Shown piece by piece: positions 20,372 to 32,100 of a stretch of DNA of 64,000 nucleotides. The DNA is from Symbiodinium sp. CCMP2592 (Eukaryota > Sar > Dinophyceae > Suessiales > Symbiodiniaceae). The stretch lies in assembly GCA_905221615.1 (NCBI GenBank), contig CAJNDT010004913.1, forward strand, positions 124,001 through 188,000, given 5' to 3'. A program made the translations under genes and the position numbers. Each line of letters starts with the position of its first letter. Within the stretch, counting starts at the first letter, position 1. The notes under the pieces were generated by a model, which did not search any database, was not told where the DNA came from, and saw only the letters and a list, made by a program, of their open reading frames with translations.

Positions 20372-22351
20372 TTAAGGAGCAGATTCCCGGTTGAATTTTT
20401 CAACGTGCTCCGCCATCAGTGGGAGCTCCAGAGTTCGAGCCTCAGGATGTTGTACTGTTGACGGTATAAATCCTGCAGGGTACCTTTACGGGTTTCCTTT
20501 ACGGGATCTACAAGGGCACCTTTACGGGGTTCCTGTAAGGGATCTATAGGGTTTAGGGTTTAAGATTACCCAAAACAGGGAATGGACCATAATTCCCATA
20601 GTTTAGGGTCCTTAAGGTAATGCAGGGTTTATATCATCAGCCGTAGTTATAGGGCTTAGGCTTAGAGGGATCAGCGCAGGTCTGGTGCATGGTTTAAGTA
20701 GTTTTGGTATGCGGGTGTGCAGTCGACAGGGCTTGATCAATGTCGTTGGGTGTCAGGTATAAGGATATCCGAGGGTCCACATGTCATGCATGTTTTTCTC
20801 CCGCAACATACTCACCTCATTACCCTTGCCACTACTTTAAGCCGATGTGCCTAGCTATTATATAGTTCGTCCTCGCTATTCGGACTCTTCGGGTGAGTAG
20901 GTTGACGCACCCGACACAAAACTGGAAGTCAACCCTAAACCCTTACATTGGCTAGTGCGCCTTCGCACCCTGCGTCCAAGCCCACTCCATAAGCTCTAAA
21001 ACTGTAATAATACTACTATAGTAATACTATAATAATACTATAATAATAGTACAATAAGAATAATACTATAATCAAACTATAGTAATGGTACTCTAATAAT
21101 GATATCCATACCGACACCGCAACCACAAGTCGCAACTCGACCAAGGGCTGGGCGCAATCTTGGGCCGTCAGGGAGCCGCCTTCGCCACCTGAGCAGAGGG
21201 TACTGGAAACTTCCGGCTGTGAGATTTCAACATTCCTGAATTCAGAAAATCTTGTTGAAACATTTTCTTTGTAAGGCTGTGTAGGTGTCCGCAAGCTTTA
21301 AGGCTTTGACAGACGCGTATAGTCTCGTGCTGACAGGTTCCTCACCAAGCATCCTTGCTACAGCTTTAAAGCACACATGTCTCTAGCTTTCTGCTGTTTG
21401 GTATTTCTCCTATCTGATGGTGTTGTCCACGGCTGTGTTTGCCGAAGGACCTGAATCTTGAACTAAGGCTGCTCGGATTCAGAGCTTCCGAAACCATCAA
21501 ACGGGCCAATAGCCAAACACATCAGCCCCCATTCCCCAGCCCCTGAAACTTTTACTAAGTACTATTCCTAGACAGCACTGCTTCCTCTCACCAAAACCAC
21601 AGGAAATAAACCCTAAGCCTAAACCCCAAACCCTAAACCCTAAAAAATGACTCCTACTTCGTCTGAACTTGTCCACAGCCTTCTCCGTCCGCGCCAAAGA
21701 CCTGCCCGAGCAATTCGACGGGTGACTTTCGGGGCTTTGGCTTCTAGACCTTCTAGTTTAAAGGGGCTTATAAGGGAATCTGAACCCCCAAAAAGGGAAT
21801 AAGGGCCTGCTCAAGGCTTGCAGCGTGGGGTGTTTGAAGGGCGGCCAGGTGTGGGGTTCTAGGTCTAGGTTTACGGTACTCGCGGGGGTTTGTGGATGGA
21901 CTCTTTCTCAGCAATGCTGCTTAGAAAACTCAGGAACATGACTTTTGTCACAATATGGCTACACCACTCGTACTCGATGCTGCCGCATTTAGAATAATAT
22001 ACCTCTGATGCCGTCGACTAACAACTTGTCATTGACATTGCGACTCCAATCCATAGATCTGGTACGTTAAAGACACCCCAAGTCTTAAGACCTGATGCCT
22101 TTGAACCTCCAGCCCTAAACCCCCGCAACCCTGAACCATACACCCTATACTTAAACCCTAAATACCCTCCAACCCAAAACCCCGAAGCTTAAACCTGCAG
22201 AAAACCAGAGCAGAACCCTATACACCCTATGCTGAACCCTAAACTGTCCAACCGTAAACCCGGAAGCCAAAACCTCCACCAAACCCTGGGAGCATGCGCA
22301 AGGCAATCTTTCGCCATCGGCCAAAGCTATCGTTTGCTCGGGCGCGCCGGG
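20372..22351 (-). CDS. RCC1 gene, three 3' exons with stop
   Basis: Exon 22351-22285 reads APEQTIALADGERLPCACSQ, resembling EQAFAAL.DGSVLTWG with key residues changed. Exon 21188-21112 reads GEGGSLTAQDCAQPLVELRL, then VVAVS, resembling GGDSS..Q..L..V..I.A. Exon 20440-20372 reads LELPLMAEHVEKFNRESAP and a TAA stop. The split Gly codon at the first junction and phase 0 at the second join exactly, with GT donors and AG acceptors. An alternative is that the last exon splices on toward the RING exons at a GA before its stop. Confidence 0.65.
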
Positions 22352-25300
22352 CTTGCGGCAGAGATGCAGATACCTCACAGCACTCTTGAGGGACGGGGGG
22401 GTTATGTTGGAGGTTCATGGGCGGTTATGAGGACTAAGTAGGATAAATATAGCTATAAGTGATATCCCACATAACGGGATTTATAACACCACTCGTAACT
22501 ACCCATGAACCGCCATGTCGAGTTTAGGGCTTGGGGTTTCGGTGTAAAGCGTCTTTTCCTGCCAGCCCCGACGAGACCCGCGCCCGACTGACACTGGTTT
22601 CTGGATTTCGGATTTAAGGTTTCGGAATCTCGGGGTTTAGGGGTGGATTCTATTTGGCAAAGACTGTAAGACTACACGTTTGAAGAGACTAGTGTTTCAA
22701 TATCCTAAACCGCAAGCCCTAACGCCACGGCCAGACCTGAAAGCCCTGAACCCATTGAGGCCCTAAATCTTCAAGTCGGATGCCCCAAGCCTTAAACTAA
22801 GCTCACACAGACCGAAACATGACCAGAACAAGATGCTTCTCAGACATCTAGACTTTCAGCAGCATCTATGTAGTGCGCTTAGATCACCAAACCAAAACAA
22901 ACAAATGGCAACTCTGCCACGCCACGCTCTGGCACAGGGGGCGGTTGCCCCAGGGTCGCCACGGCTGGCAAGGTCGAACCTCTTAGACGTCCCCAGCACT
23001 TGCAGGGGACTTTCAGGGGTGCTTGTGGCTCAAGGTCTCTTAGCATTGAACGGTGATTCGGGTGTTAGAGGTTTGTCCGGATGTAAATGGCTTCAAGAAG
23101 ACATGCGGAGGGTGTTGGGTCGGAGTTCCTCGGAGTTCCTAACTCAACAAAGATGGAACAGTGTTGGGTTCGAGCTCCGGCAGGTCGGGTTGTATATGCA
23201 GGCGAAGCAATGGTCGCTTGAGGATATCACCGTTTGTTCATGTGCCCAAGTGTTCAGTGTTTGCAACTCAAGACCTGGATTTGGGCGACAAGTATAGGGG
23301 CCTTCATAATTAGAACAGGGTCTCGGGGCCCGTTATAGTATAGTTATCATAAGCAACCCCAGAAATGGTATAGCATGTTATTTTAGGGTTTAGGGTTTCG
23401 GGTTTAGGTTTTAAGATAGTGTTGCAGAAGGTCTTGTGAGCTCATCCAAGCCTTCAAATTATCCAGCTGAGTTCCCGGCAGAAGCCCCTGTGGCTCCTCG
23501 ACTTCACTTGTCTCCACCTTGGCATGCCATGAAGCCTAAACCCAAGCCCCAAACCCTGAGGCCTAAACCCTAAAAAACCTATATCCTACACCCTAGGCCA
23601 TAAACCCTGAATCCCAACCCCTAAACCCTAACCCTAAACGCTAAGCCCGACCTGCTAAAGCGAAGGTTCCTTGAGAAATTCCTCATCTCGGGCTCCTGCC
23701 TGCAAGTTCAGGAATCATATCACAGCTTCCTGGTTCGAGATCCTTATCATTTCTCGGTTGAAGGATGCCTTCCTGGTTTCAAAAGACCCAGGGTCCCTCA
23801 ACCCTAAACCCTGAAACCCCTAGATATACCATAAGCCTCTTAACCTTAAGCTTTGCCCTTAACTGACTTAACTCCTAAACCGTACTCGTACACGTTTGGT
23901 GAGCGGATGATCCTGGTTCCAATGAGTGCTGGGGTTTTGGAGTATCCTGCTCTGCAGGGTTGAAGCTTTGGATGTTGTAAACGGTTTACGGTTCCTTTTT
24001 GGGGGGCTCTTCTCCGACCGTGCTCTCGAACGGCTCAGGGTTCAGCGGATTACTGTTGCAACTTGAGGGTTTGAGCAGCTGCGGTTTGGAAATAAACCTT
24101 CTGCAGGGCCATGACAACACGACAAGGTCCAGGGTTGTGGATTCAGGCGCCGAGGCACTCCATCCCACTCCACCGTATGGAGGTACTGAGGCCGCACCTA
24201 CCCACAAGACTGCCGGAACATGACAGTTATCATACGATATATACTACAATATGGTATAGTATGATACATTGTAACACAATGTATTGTGAAGGTGCTGATG
24301 GTTAAACTCCTACTAGCCCCCACATGGCAACCGTGCTCTTCGCGAGCTTACGATTCGGTCCTGCGGCATAGATATTTTTGGGACTTAAGGATCAAGGCTC
24401 TGGGGTTTAGTGTTCAGGGCCCAGGATGTAAGGGTGCATGTCAGTCAGAGGGTTCAGATATCAGAGCTTGTGGTTCACGTCGGGTCCGTGGTGAGATTCT
24501 GGAGGGATTGTAGAAGCCTTTCTTCAAAGATAAGGCTTGGTTAACTGCTGAGCATTGACAAGGCTTTACGTTTAAGGCCGTATAGGCAGTGCGTTGCAAC
24601 CTCGCAGCCCAAAGGTGTCGAGACCCCTTTCCCTCATGTCCTGATATGGGAATTTACTATTCAGGGTACTAGATTAGGGTCCCCTGTTTTCGGAAACTCC
24701 CATATCAAAAAAAGCTGGCAACATCCTCACCGGGACCTCTACAGCAAAGCTAAGGCCGGATTCAAGGTTTAGAGCTGTCACTACTATTTGCTTAAGAACC
24801 CCCAAAAAATAAAAAATATTCCTTATGGGGGTAATATAGGGATTATTATTTTTATGTTTTGGGGGGTTCTTAAGCAAATAGTAGGTCAGGTTTAGCTTCA
24901 AAAAGCCTGGGGCTGAGACCTGCAGGTCTATAGAGTCGAAGCTTACCTGAAACAGTCAGTCTCTGTAGAGCTCGTAGAACGTTCAATACTGGGGTGAAGG
25001 ACTCCGTAATCCCGACCCCTTTACACCCTAAACCCTACATTACAACTCTGGACCCCACTAAACTCTACACCCTTTTGCCTAAACCCTAAATGGGCGTTTC
25101 CGAGAATAAGGGACCCTGATATTTGATATAATACCCTAAATTGGCCTGGACCCAAAAATAAGGCACCACCAATTTTCGGAAACTTCCAAATCCTGAGCCC
25201 GAGCACGCTGAAGCAAGGACCTGCCTTTGGCGTCACCATGGCGTACACTCCACCCGGGGCAAGGATCCGATAAACCTCCTCGGCTGACTCTGTACTACAG

Positions 25301-25781
25301 TTGATGATATAAATCGTGCATTACCTTAAGGACCCTAAACTATGGGAATTACGGTATATTCCTTGTAAAGGGTAATGCAAGATTTATATCATCAACAGTA
25401 TCACGAGGCCTTACGAACTAAAATGAAAAACGGAGCGGGGGTGTGGTATCTAAGGGGCCTTAGAGAAAGCTTCGCAGGGGTTCTGTAAGGGGCCTTAGAG
25501 AAAGGCACATAGGGGTTCGGGGTGGCATATGGGTCTGTCCGAATAGGGGGCACCCTACCAGGAGTGTTGGGATCGGGGTATGTTTCGCGGGTATGTTTCA
25601 GGGTATGTTTCGGGGTGTGTTTCGGGGTATGTTTGGGGGTGTGTTTCGCGCAGACTATTAGTAGTAGCAATAGAAGTAGTAGCAGCAGTAGTAGTAGTAG
25701 CAGTAGCAGTAGCAGTAGTAGTAGTCGTCGTAGTAGTAGCAGTTGGTAGTAGTGATAGCAGTAGTAGTAGTAGTAGTAGTG

Positions 25782-25826
<45 letters not shown>

Positions 25827-26058
25827 CTAGAAGTGGTAGTAGCAGGAGTAGTAGCAATAGCAGTAGCAGTAGCAGTAGCAGTAGCAGTAGAAGTAGCAGT
25901 AGCAGTAGCAGTAGCAGTAGCAGCGGCAGCAGCAGCAGCAGCAGTAGCAGTAGCAGTAGCAGTAGCAGTAGCAGTAGCAGTAGCAGTAGCAGTAGCAGTA
26001 GCAGTAGCAGTAGCAGTAGCAGTAGCAGTAGCAGTAGCAGTAGCAGTAGCAGTAGGAG

Positions 26059-26112
<54 letters not shown>

Positions 26113-29100
26113 AACTAGAAGTAGTAGTGGCAATAGCTGCAGTAGTGGTACAGGCATCGTTGTGGGCTGCAGGTCTGGAAGGTCCCGACTTGTCAGGCGG
26201 TTAGTATCGCTTCGAAGCGGAAAAGGCCAACGGGCTACTTGGAGCAAATCCAAGTATGTTTCGGGTATGTTTCAGGTATGTTACGGGTATGTTACGGGAA
26301 ACCTTTCCTGACCTGGGTTGAGCTACTCTAGACCTTCGCCCGCTGCTAACTTCATCCAAACGATTTGAATAACGCGGGGGTATGTTTCAGGGGTATGTTT
26401 CGGGGTATGTTTCAGGGTATGTTTCGGGGTATGTTTCGGGGTGTGTTTCGCGCAAGGACAACACTCCTCCAAGACTACAAATTCACCCCCCCCAAAAAAG
26501 ACAGACCCATATGGTAGAAGAACTGGAAAGGAAGTCTAAAGGGATCTTGTACAGGGGATATTACAGCTAATCATTCCGAGCTCTATAATACTGATCTGAT
26601 GCTTCTTTTCATGTTTCCGGCTTTACTTGGAGGGGCAGGGACTTAGTAAGTAGGTTATAAGCAGGGTTATAATTGGGGTAACTCCATTTAGGGCACTTAT
26701 AACTCTACTTATAACCTACTTACTAAGTCCCCTGCCGGTCCAAGTAGGGTTTGGGTCCGACCACCCCAGTTTTGGAATCAATGGGCTCAGGTAGTGCTTG
26801 CTTAAGCATGGCGCTAGCAACAGGGGCATTTACAAGCCTTCGGCCAGCTGTCCCACGAAAACGAACTTGTGAAGCTTGATGACCATCATGCTCAACTTGA
26901 GACCTTGAGCTTAAACCGAACCTACCGAACGAAAGCTGCAGAAAAGCGCACGAAGACTCCATCACCTTGTGTTTATCTGCTTATCTTAAAGTGCCTTCGT
27001 AAGCGACTGAACTTCGGCATGCATACACGCACAGCGCAGGCATGCACAGCGCACAGGTTGTGGGGAAGGCGAATACCTTGCAGGGGTTTTGATTTTATAG
27101 GGATATGTAGACACCTCAGCAAAATCCTCGGTGTGGCAACAAACCCCACCTTCACCCTATGCCCTCCCGAGTCACTTTCACCCTCGTCCGTGAACCTCAC
27201 ACTTCTAGACCCAAGAGTAACCTAGGAATAAAAAGGGTGCCCTTTTTGGCTTAAAGGGGCTTATAAGGGAACCTGAACCCTAAAAAGGGAATAAGGGCCT
27301 ACTCTAGGTCCTAGACTTCAAACCCCACATAAAAACCCCAACCTTCAAACCCTAAACCCCACATAGAACCCCGAATCTGAATCCCTAAACCCCATAGAAC
27401 CCTCAACCGGGGCCCATTATAGTATAACTGTAATAAGGAACCCCCACAGTGGAAGAGAAATTAGTTAAGGCCCCTATATGGGAGTTTCCGAAATTAGGGG
27501 TACCTTATTCTGGGGTCCTTATACCAAAAATCCTACTATTTAGGGTCTTATATTAGGGTCCCCTGTTTTCGGAAACTCCTCTATTAGAACCCTTCAGCGA
27601 GCTTCTGCAAAAAGCGCCCTTCTGAGCGCTCGGGACTCCCGCGTCCGCGCGCGAAACTGCCTGGAGCTGCCCCAAGATTGGATTTCTGGGACGAGTAGCT
27701 TGGGATGATAGGGTTTGGGGTTTAGGATCTAAGGTGTCGGATTTCAGGTTCAGGGCTTAAGGTTGCAGGCTCCCTGGAGCTCCCAGTACCCAAGTCATAC
27801 CTACTCTGGGGTCTGAGGTCGTAACATGGTCTGTCCAGGGAATATCTACGAACCGTCAGCATCATCTAAACTTCCTCAGAACAGGCTTTGGTGGGTTATC
27901 ATACTATTCATCTGATTCACCACAACTGGGATACACCGCAAACACGATGTTTTTGCGCAAAGAAAACTCTTGCAGCACTTACCGCCGTGGTGCAGCGTGT
28001 CGGCGAGACCCTTGTCGACCACGGCACCCACCTCGCCATCTTCGAAGAGATGTCCTTGTCCCCAGGGCTGCTGCCCGGACCCTAATAGCTAGGACAGACA
28101 GACGGACGGACGGACAAACGAACAGACAGACAGGTAGATACGCAGCTGGATGGATAGCCTCTAGAAGATTGTATGGGCAGTCGCAGCTACAGTGTTGGCA
28201 CATCCTGAACCCTTCCCTGACCCACAAGTCAGCCTGAACCCCGAACCTCCGTGCTGATCGAATTCTGGACTTCCGGCCTCGCCTCTTCCCTAAGGGGCAA
28301 GATCGTCCTCAAAGCCTTAAGTTGTTGGGTCTTGGTGCATTGCTTCGCATTCGCCCCTGAAAGCCTGGACCCAAGAGTAACCTAGGAATAAAAAGGGTGC
28401 CCTTTTTGGGTTTAAAGGGTGTTATAAGGGAACCTACACCCTAAAAAAGGGAATAAGGGCCTACTCTGGGTCCTAGAAGCTCTGAACAAGGTCCGGCATG
28501 GCTTGGAGAAGGGCCTCATGAGGTGCACATCAACTTGGGGGTTTCCGAAAGTAGGGGTACCTTAAAAGGGATCTATAAGGGTTCCTAAAAGGGATCTATA
28601 AGGGTTCTATAAAGGGTTTAGGGTTTAGAGTTTCCGAAAAGTAGGGGTACCCTATTCTAGGGTCCTTCTTATAAGGATCCTACTACTTAGGCTACTATAT
28701 TAGGGTCCCCTATTTTCGGAAACTCCCACTTTGAAGGACTAAAGCCAACAACATCAGCAGCCCAGGGCTGACATCCAACAAACCTAGGACCGAGGAGCCG
28801 AATGGCAGTTTCCAAAAACTCGGGGTACCTTATGTTAAGGTCCTTAGATTAAGGATCCTACTATTTAGGGTACCGCATTAGGGTCCCCTACTTTCGGAAA
28901 CTCCCAAATCGACAACGTACCTACAGTCTCCACTGTAGTTCCGTGATTCGGTTTCACCCTGTTTAGCATATTGTAGGATTTCCAAAGGCAGTTGAGTTCA
29001 AAAAGCACCCACTCCTCGTCTTGCGATATGGTGCTTCGAATTGAGCCCTCATCCTCTCACTGGCCCAAAACCCAAGGGAATAAAAGTTGAAACTTTCAGA

Positions 29101-32100
29101 ATCGACTACTTTGTAAGAACCCCAAAAGTTGAAAAGTTGAGTTTACAGCCAATGAGTCCTTATAAGCCGAAATCCTTGAACCAACGCCCTAAATCAATAA
29201 CCCTACAGCCTCGAGTCCGAGATTTTCTGCTCTGGACCCTAAGCCGCACCGGCCCATGGGATCTTGATGTAGGGGCCTTAATAGTTAGGATAGGGTTAAG
29301 GGGTATATTATACTATGATTATAATTAATAAGGAACCCACCAAAACAGTACAGATAATTACTTCGGCCCATTGGAGCTTATGAGCCTCAAGCTGGGTGCC
29401 CTGCCAAGGTCCGTCGCATCGGCCACGGCAAAACGCAAGCCAGACCTCTGGCTCTCAGTGTTGAGGGCTAGGATTTTAGGGTTTAGGGTTTAGGGTTTAG
29501 GTTTAGGGGTTTAGGGGCTTAGGGGTTTAGGGTTTAGGGGTTTAGGGGTTTAGGGGTTTAGGGGTTTAGGGTTTAGGGTGGGTTTTTAGGGTGTAGGGTT
29601 TTAAGCATTAGGCTTTAGGGAGTTCAAGGGCTCATAGGGTGCAGGGCTTTCGATGCAAAAATTGGATGGCCTGGTATGATCTTTGTTTATGACACGGTGA
29701 AGGGTGTAGGGTACCCAAACCTTAACAGGCCATTCCTATTGCAAGGGAACAAGTTTGCAGTTTTCTGGTCGCATCGGTGCTTATTTGCCCGTCCATCTAT
29801 ATATGCATGTATCTCAGTTCGAAATCCTGATCCTGAAGACCTAACTCTCAAGGAGGCTTGTAAGTAGCTCTCTAAAATTAAGGTCTCTTATAAGATCTAA
29901 ATCCTGCATTACCCATAATAAGGAACATAGAATAATTCCCATCGCTTAGGGTCCTTAAGGTAATCATCAACAATAGGATCCCTCTAGGAGCCTCGCTCTT
30001 CCCACTATACTGAACTTAGAACCCTAGCAAAAATTGTGATTTTAGCTGTTTCTTAGGGATTATAATAACCAAAAATTCAAAAATATTTCTAAGTATCCCT
30101 AAGGTAATAAGCCTTAGAAGCGATCCCAGGGTGGAGAAGCCCCCCCGTTCATCTTCAAATCCCCAGAGATCTGCAAATCCATGACTCACTCCAAGGGTAG
30201 AAGGAGGGACCCTTAATAAGGACCCCTAGGTATATACCCTCAATATAGCTCTTATATACCCATTAATTATAGGGTAGGGGTCCCCATTAAGGATCCCTCC
30301 TTTTCCCCTTTGACTCACTGAAGCCTGCAAAAATTAGCAAATACGAATCCCGAATACCCGCAAAATCCACGGGGCAAGGGCCTGCCAGCTGCCCTCTCTG
30401 CGGCTCGGCGAAGGGCCTCCTTGTATCGCTGGGCTATGAAAACCACGGTGGCAACAACACAAGCAACAATGTGTTTAGGGTTAGTCGCGCATATGCAGTT
30501 ACGGGAACGACCACCAACTGCAGACGATTCGAAGAAAATCTCCATCAGCCACCTCGAGGGCTCACGATGTCTGTGCCATGAGCATCTCGCCAGAATCTCA
30601 GACCTGCATAGACCCCGGCCGGTAATGAACCTCCCCATGATGAAGTCTCCGGTCCTCAGAGATGTCGACAGCTAGCATGGCCCCACCTGCAGAGCTCGGG
30701 CTTAGCCAGGGGTGTAGTGTTAAAGGGATCTCCGGATAGGGTTTAGGGTTTTCAGGGTTTAAGGACTTTAGGGATTAGGGCTTTTAAGGTTTTAAGGGCT
30801 TGGATTTAGGGCTCAATTGAATTTGGCTCTCGTGAATGAGTACTTGGCACAAGGCCCAGATTCTCGTGGAGCTGCTGGGCGAGGGAGCTGTCGCCACAAC
30901 CGATCCTGGAAAGACCCCCCCCAAGCCTTTACGGGGTCTGGGGTTTATGGCTTCAGTCGGTTTCGAACAAGCTTCTAAAGGTTGTTCATACTGTTATTAA
31001 AAACTAAATTAATCACTGGTCTTGTAGTGGCTTCACTAGTGCTGCGGGCTGCATGTGGTCGTGTTGGGCAAGGTCCGGCATCGAAAACAGGGGACCCTAA
31101 GATATACTACCCTAAATAGTAGGATCCAAAATATAAGGACCCAACATAAGGTACCCTTAAGTTTCGGAAACTCCCGAAAGCCCAAAACCTTGAACCCAGC
31201 TGGTCCGACAAGGGGCTCCAGGATCGTTTCCGGGCAGCGTCGGCGGAAGGCCTTCGGACTTGCAAGGCCCGGAAAATACCAACCCTTAAAGGAACCCTTA
31301 TTAAAGGAACCCTAAGGAACCCTTAAAGGAAGCCTTAAATTTACAGGAACCCTAAGGAACCCTAAAAAGAGCCCTAAACCCGGAAAATACCAACCCCAAT
31401 CGCTGCAGTTTAGTGTTGGAGATGTAATACAGGGGCCTCGATAAGTAGAATAGGGTTCTATTATTCTGTAAGAGTATAAAACCCCATCATTGCAGTTTAG
31501 TGTTGGAATTGAACAACCGCAGCAATGCACGCACTTCTTGTTTCAGCAGCGCTGCTGCTCGAAGTAAACGAACAGGTCCAAGCCTCTCAAGAGCAGAACT
31601 GCCAACTGCCAAGGACAAATGCAAGCCGCACCGCACAGCTGCACTTGTACTCACTCTCTGACACTTGTCTGGGCCTGCTCGCTTTCGAATGGCGCCCGTG
31701 CGCTCCACCCCGCGGCTGCGCACCTGCAAAATCGACGAAATCCGGGCCAGGCAAAAGCTGTCGGAAGCAACATCTGGATCGTCCCAACAAAGTGATCATG
31801 GCAGGCTTCCGGGCCTGGCTGCAGCATGGTCTAAACTCAAACTCATAGGCCGCAGCACTAGTCCAGGTGCGACGAAGTCGGGTCAGGCAATAGCTTTCGG
31901 AAGCAACATCTGGATCGTCGTCAGTTTTTGACGGATGAGAATTATGTAGGGGCTGTACTACTTCATTGGAACCTGGTTTGGAATACATTGTAGCCTGGGT
32001 GCAAGACGAACCCTGAACCCAAACCCAAGAACCCTAAACCCTAACCCTAAAGCCTACATTCCCTAAATCCTCAACCCTATACCCCAAACCCTAAACTCTT

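Larger units (their letters stand above)
22515..27982. other. Intronic/intergenic stretch, repeats only
   Basis: No exon with paired splice support was found. Minus-strand 22985-22915 carries a DNA-level resemblance to a decayed DGSVVTWG blade but its frame is ambiguous. A plus frame (22833-23297) overlaps it. The region also contains the large AGY repeat, three TATGTTTC minisatellites and palindromes of families A, B, D and I. Confidence 0.4.

Noticed and set aside
22833..23297. 154-codon plus-strand frame at 23 kb
   Set aside because: No start or splice context is convincing. Part of its complement resembles a decayed RCC1 blade, and neither reading could be confirmed.
25555..26311. Long frames of poly-Leu, poly-Ser and poly-Val on both strands
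   Set aside because: They are produced by the AGT/AGC triplet repeat, open in every frame, with no start context or splice support.
31525..31848. 107-codon plus-strand frame at 31.5 kb
   Set aside because: The minus strand has RCC1-like segments with splice signals in the same place, so the plus frame is most likely a shadow.
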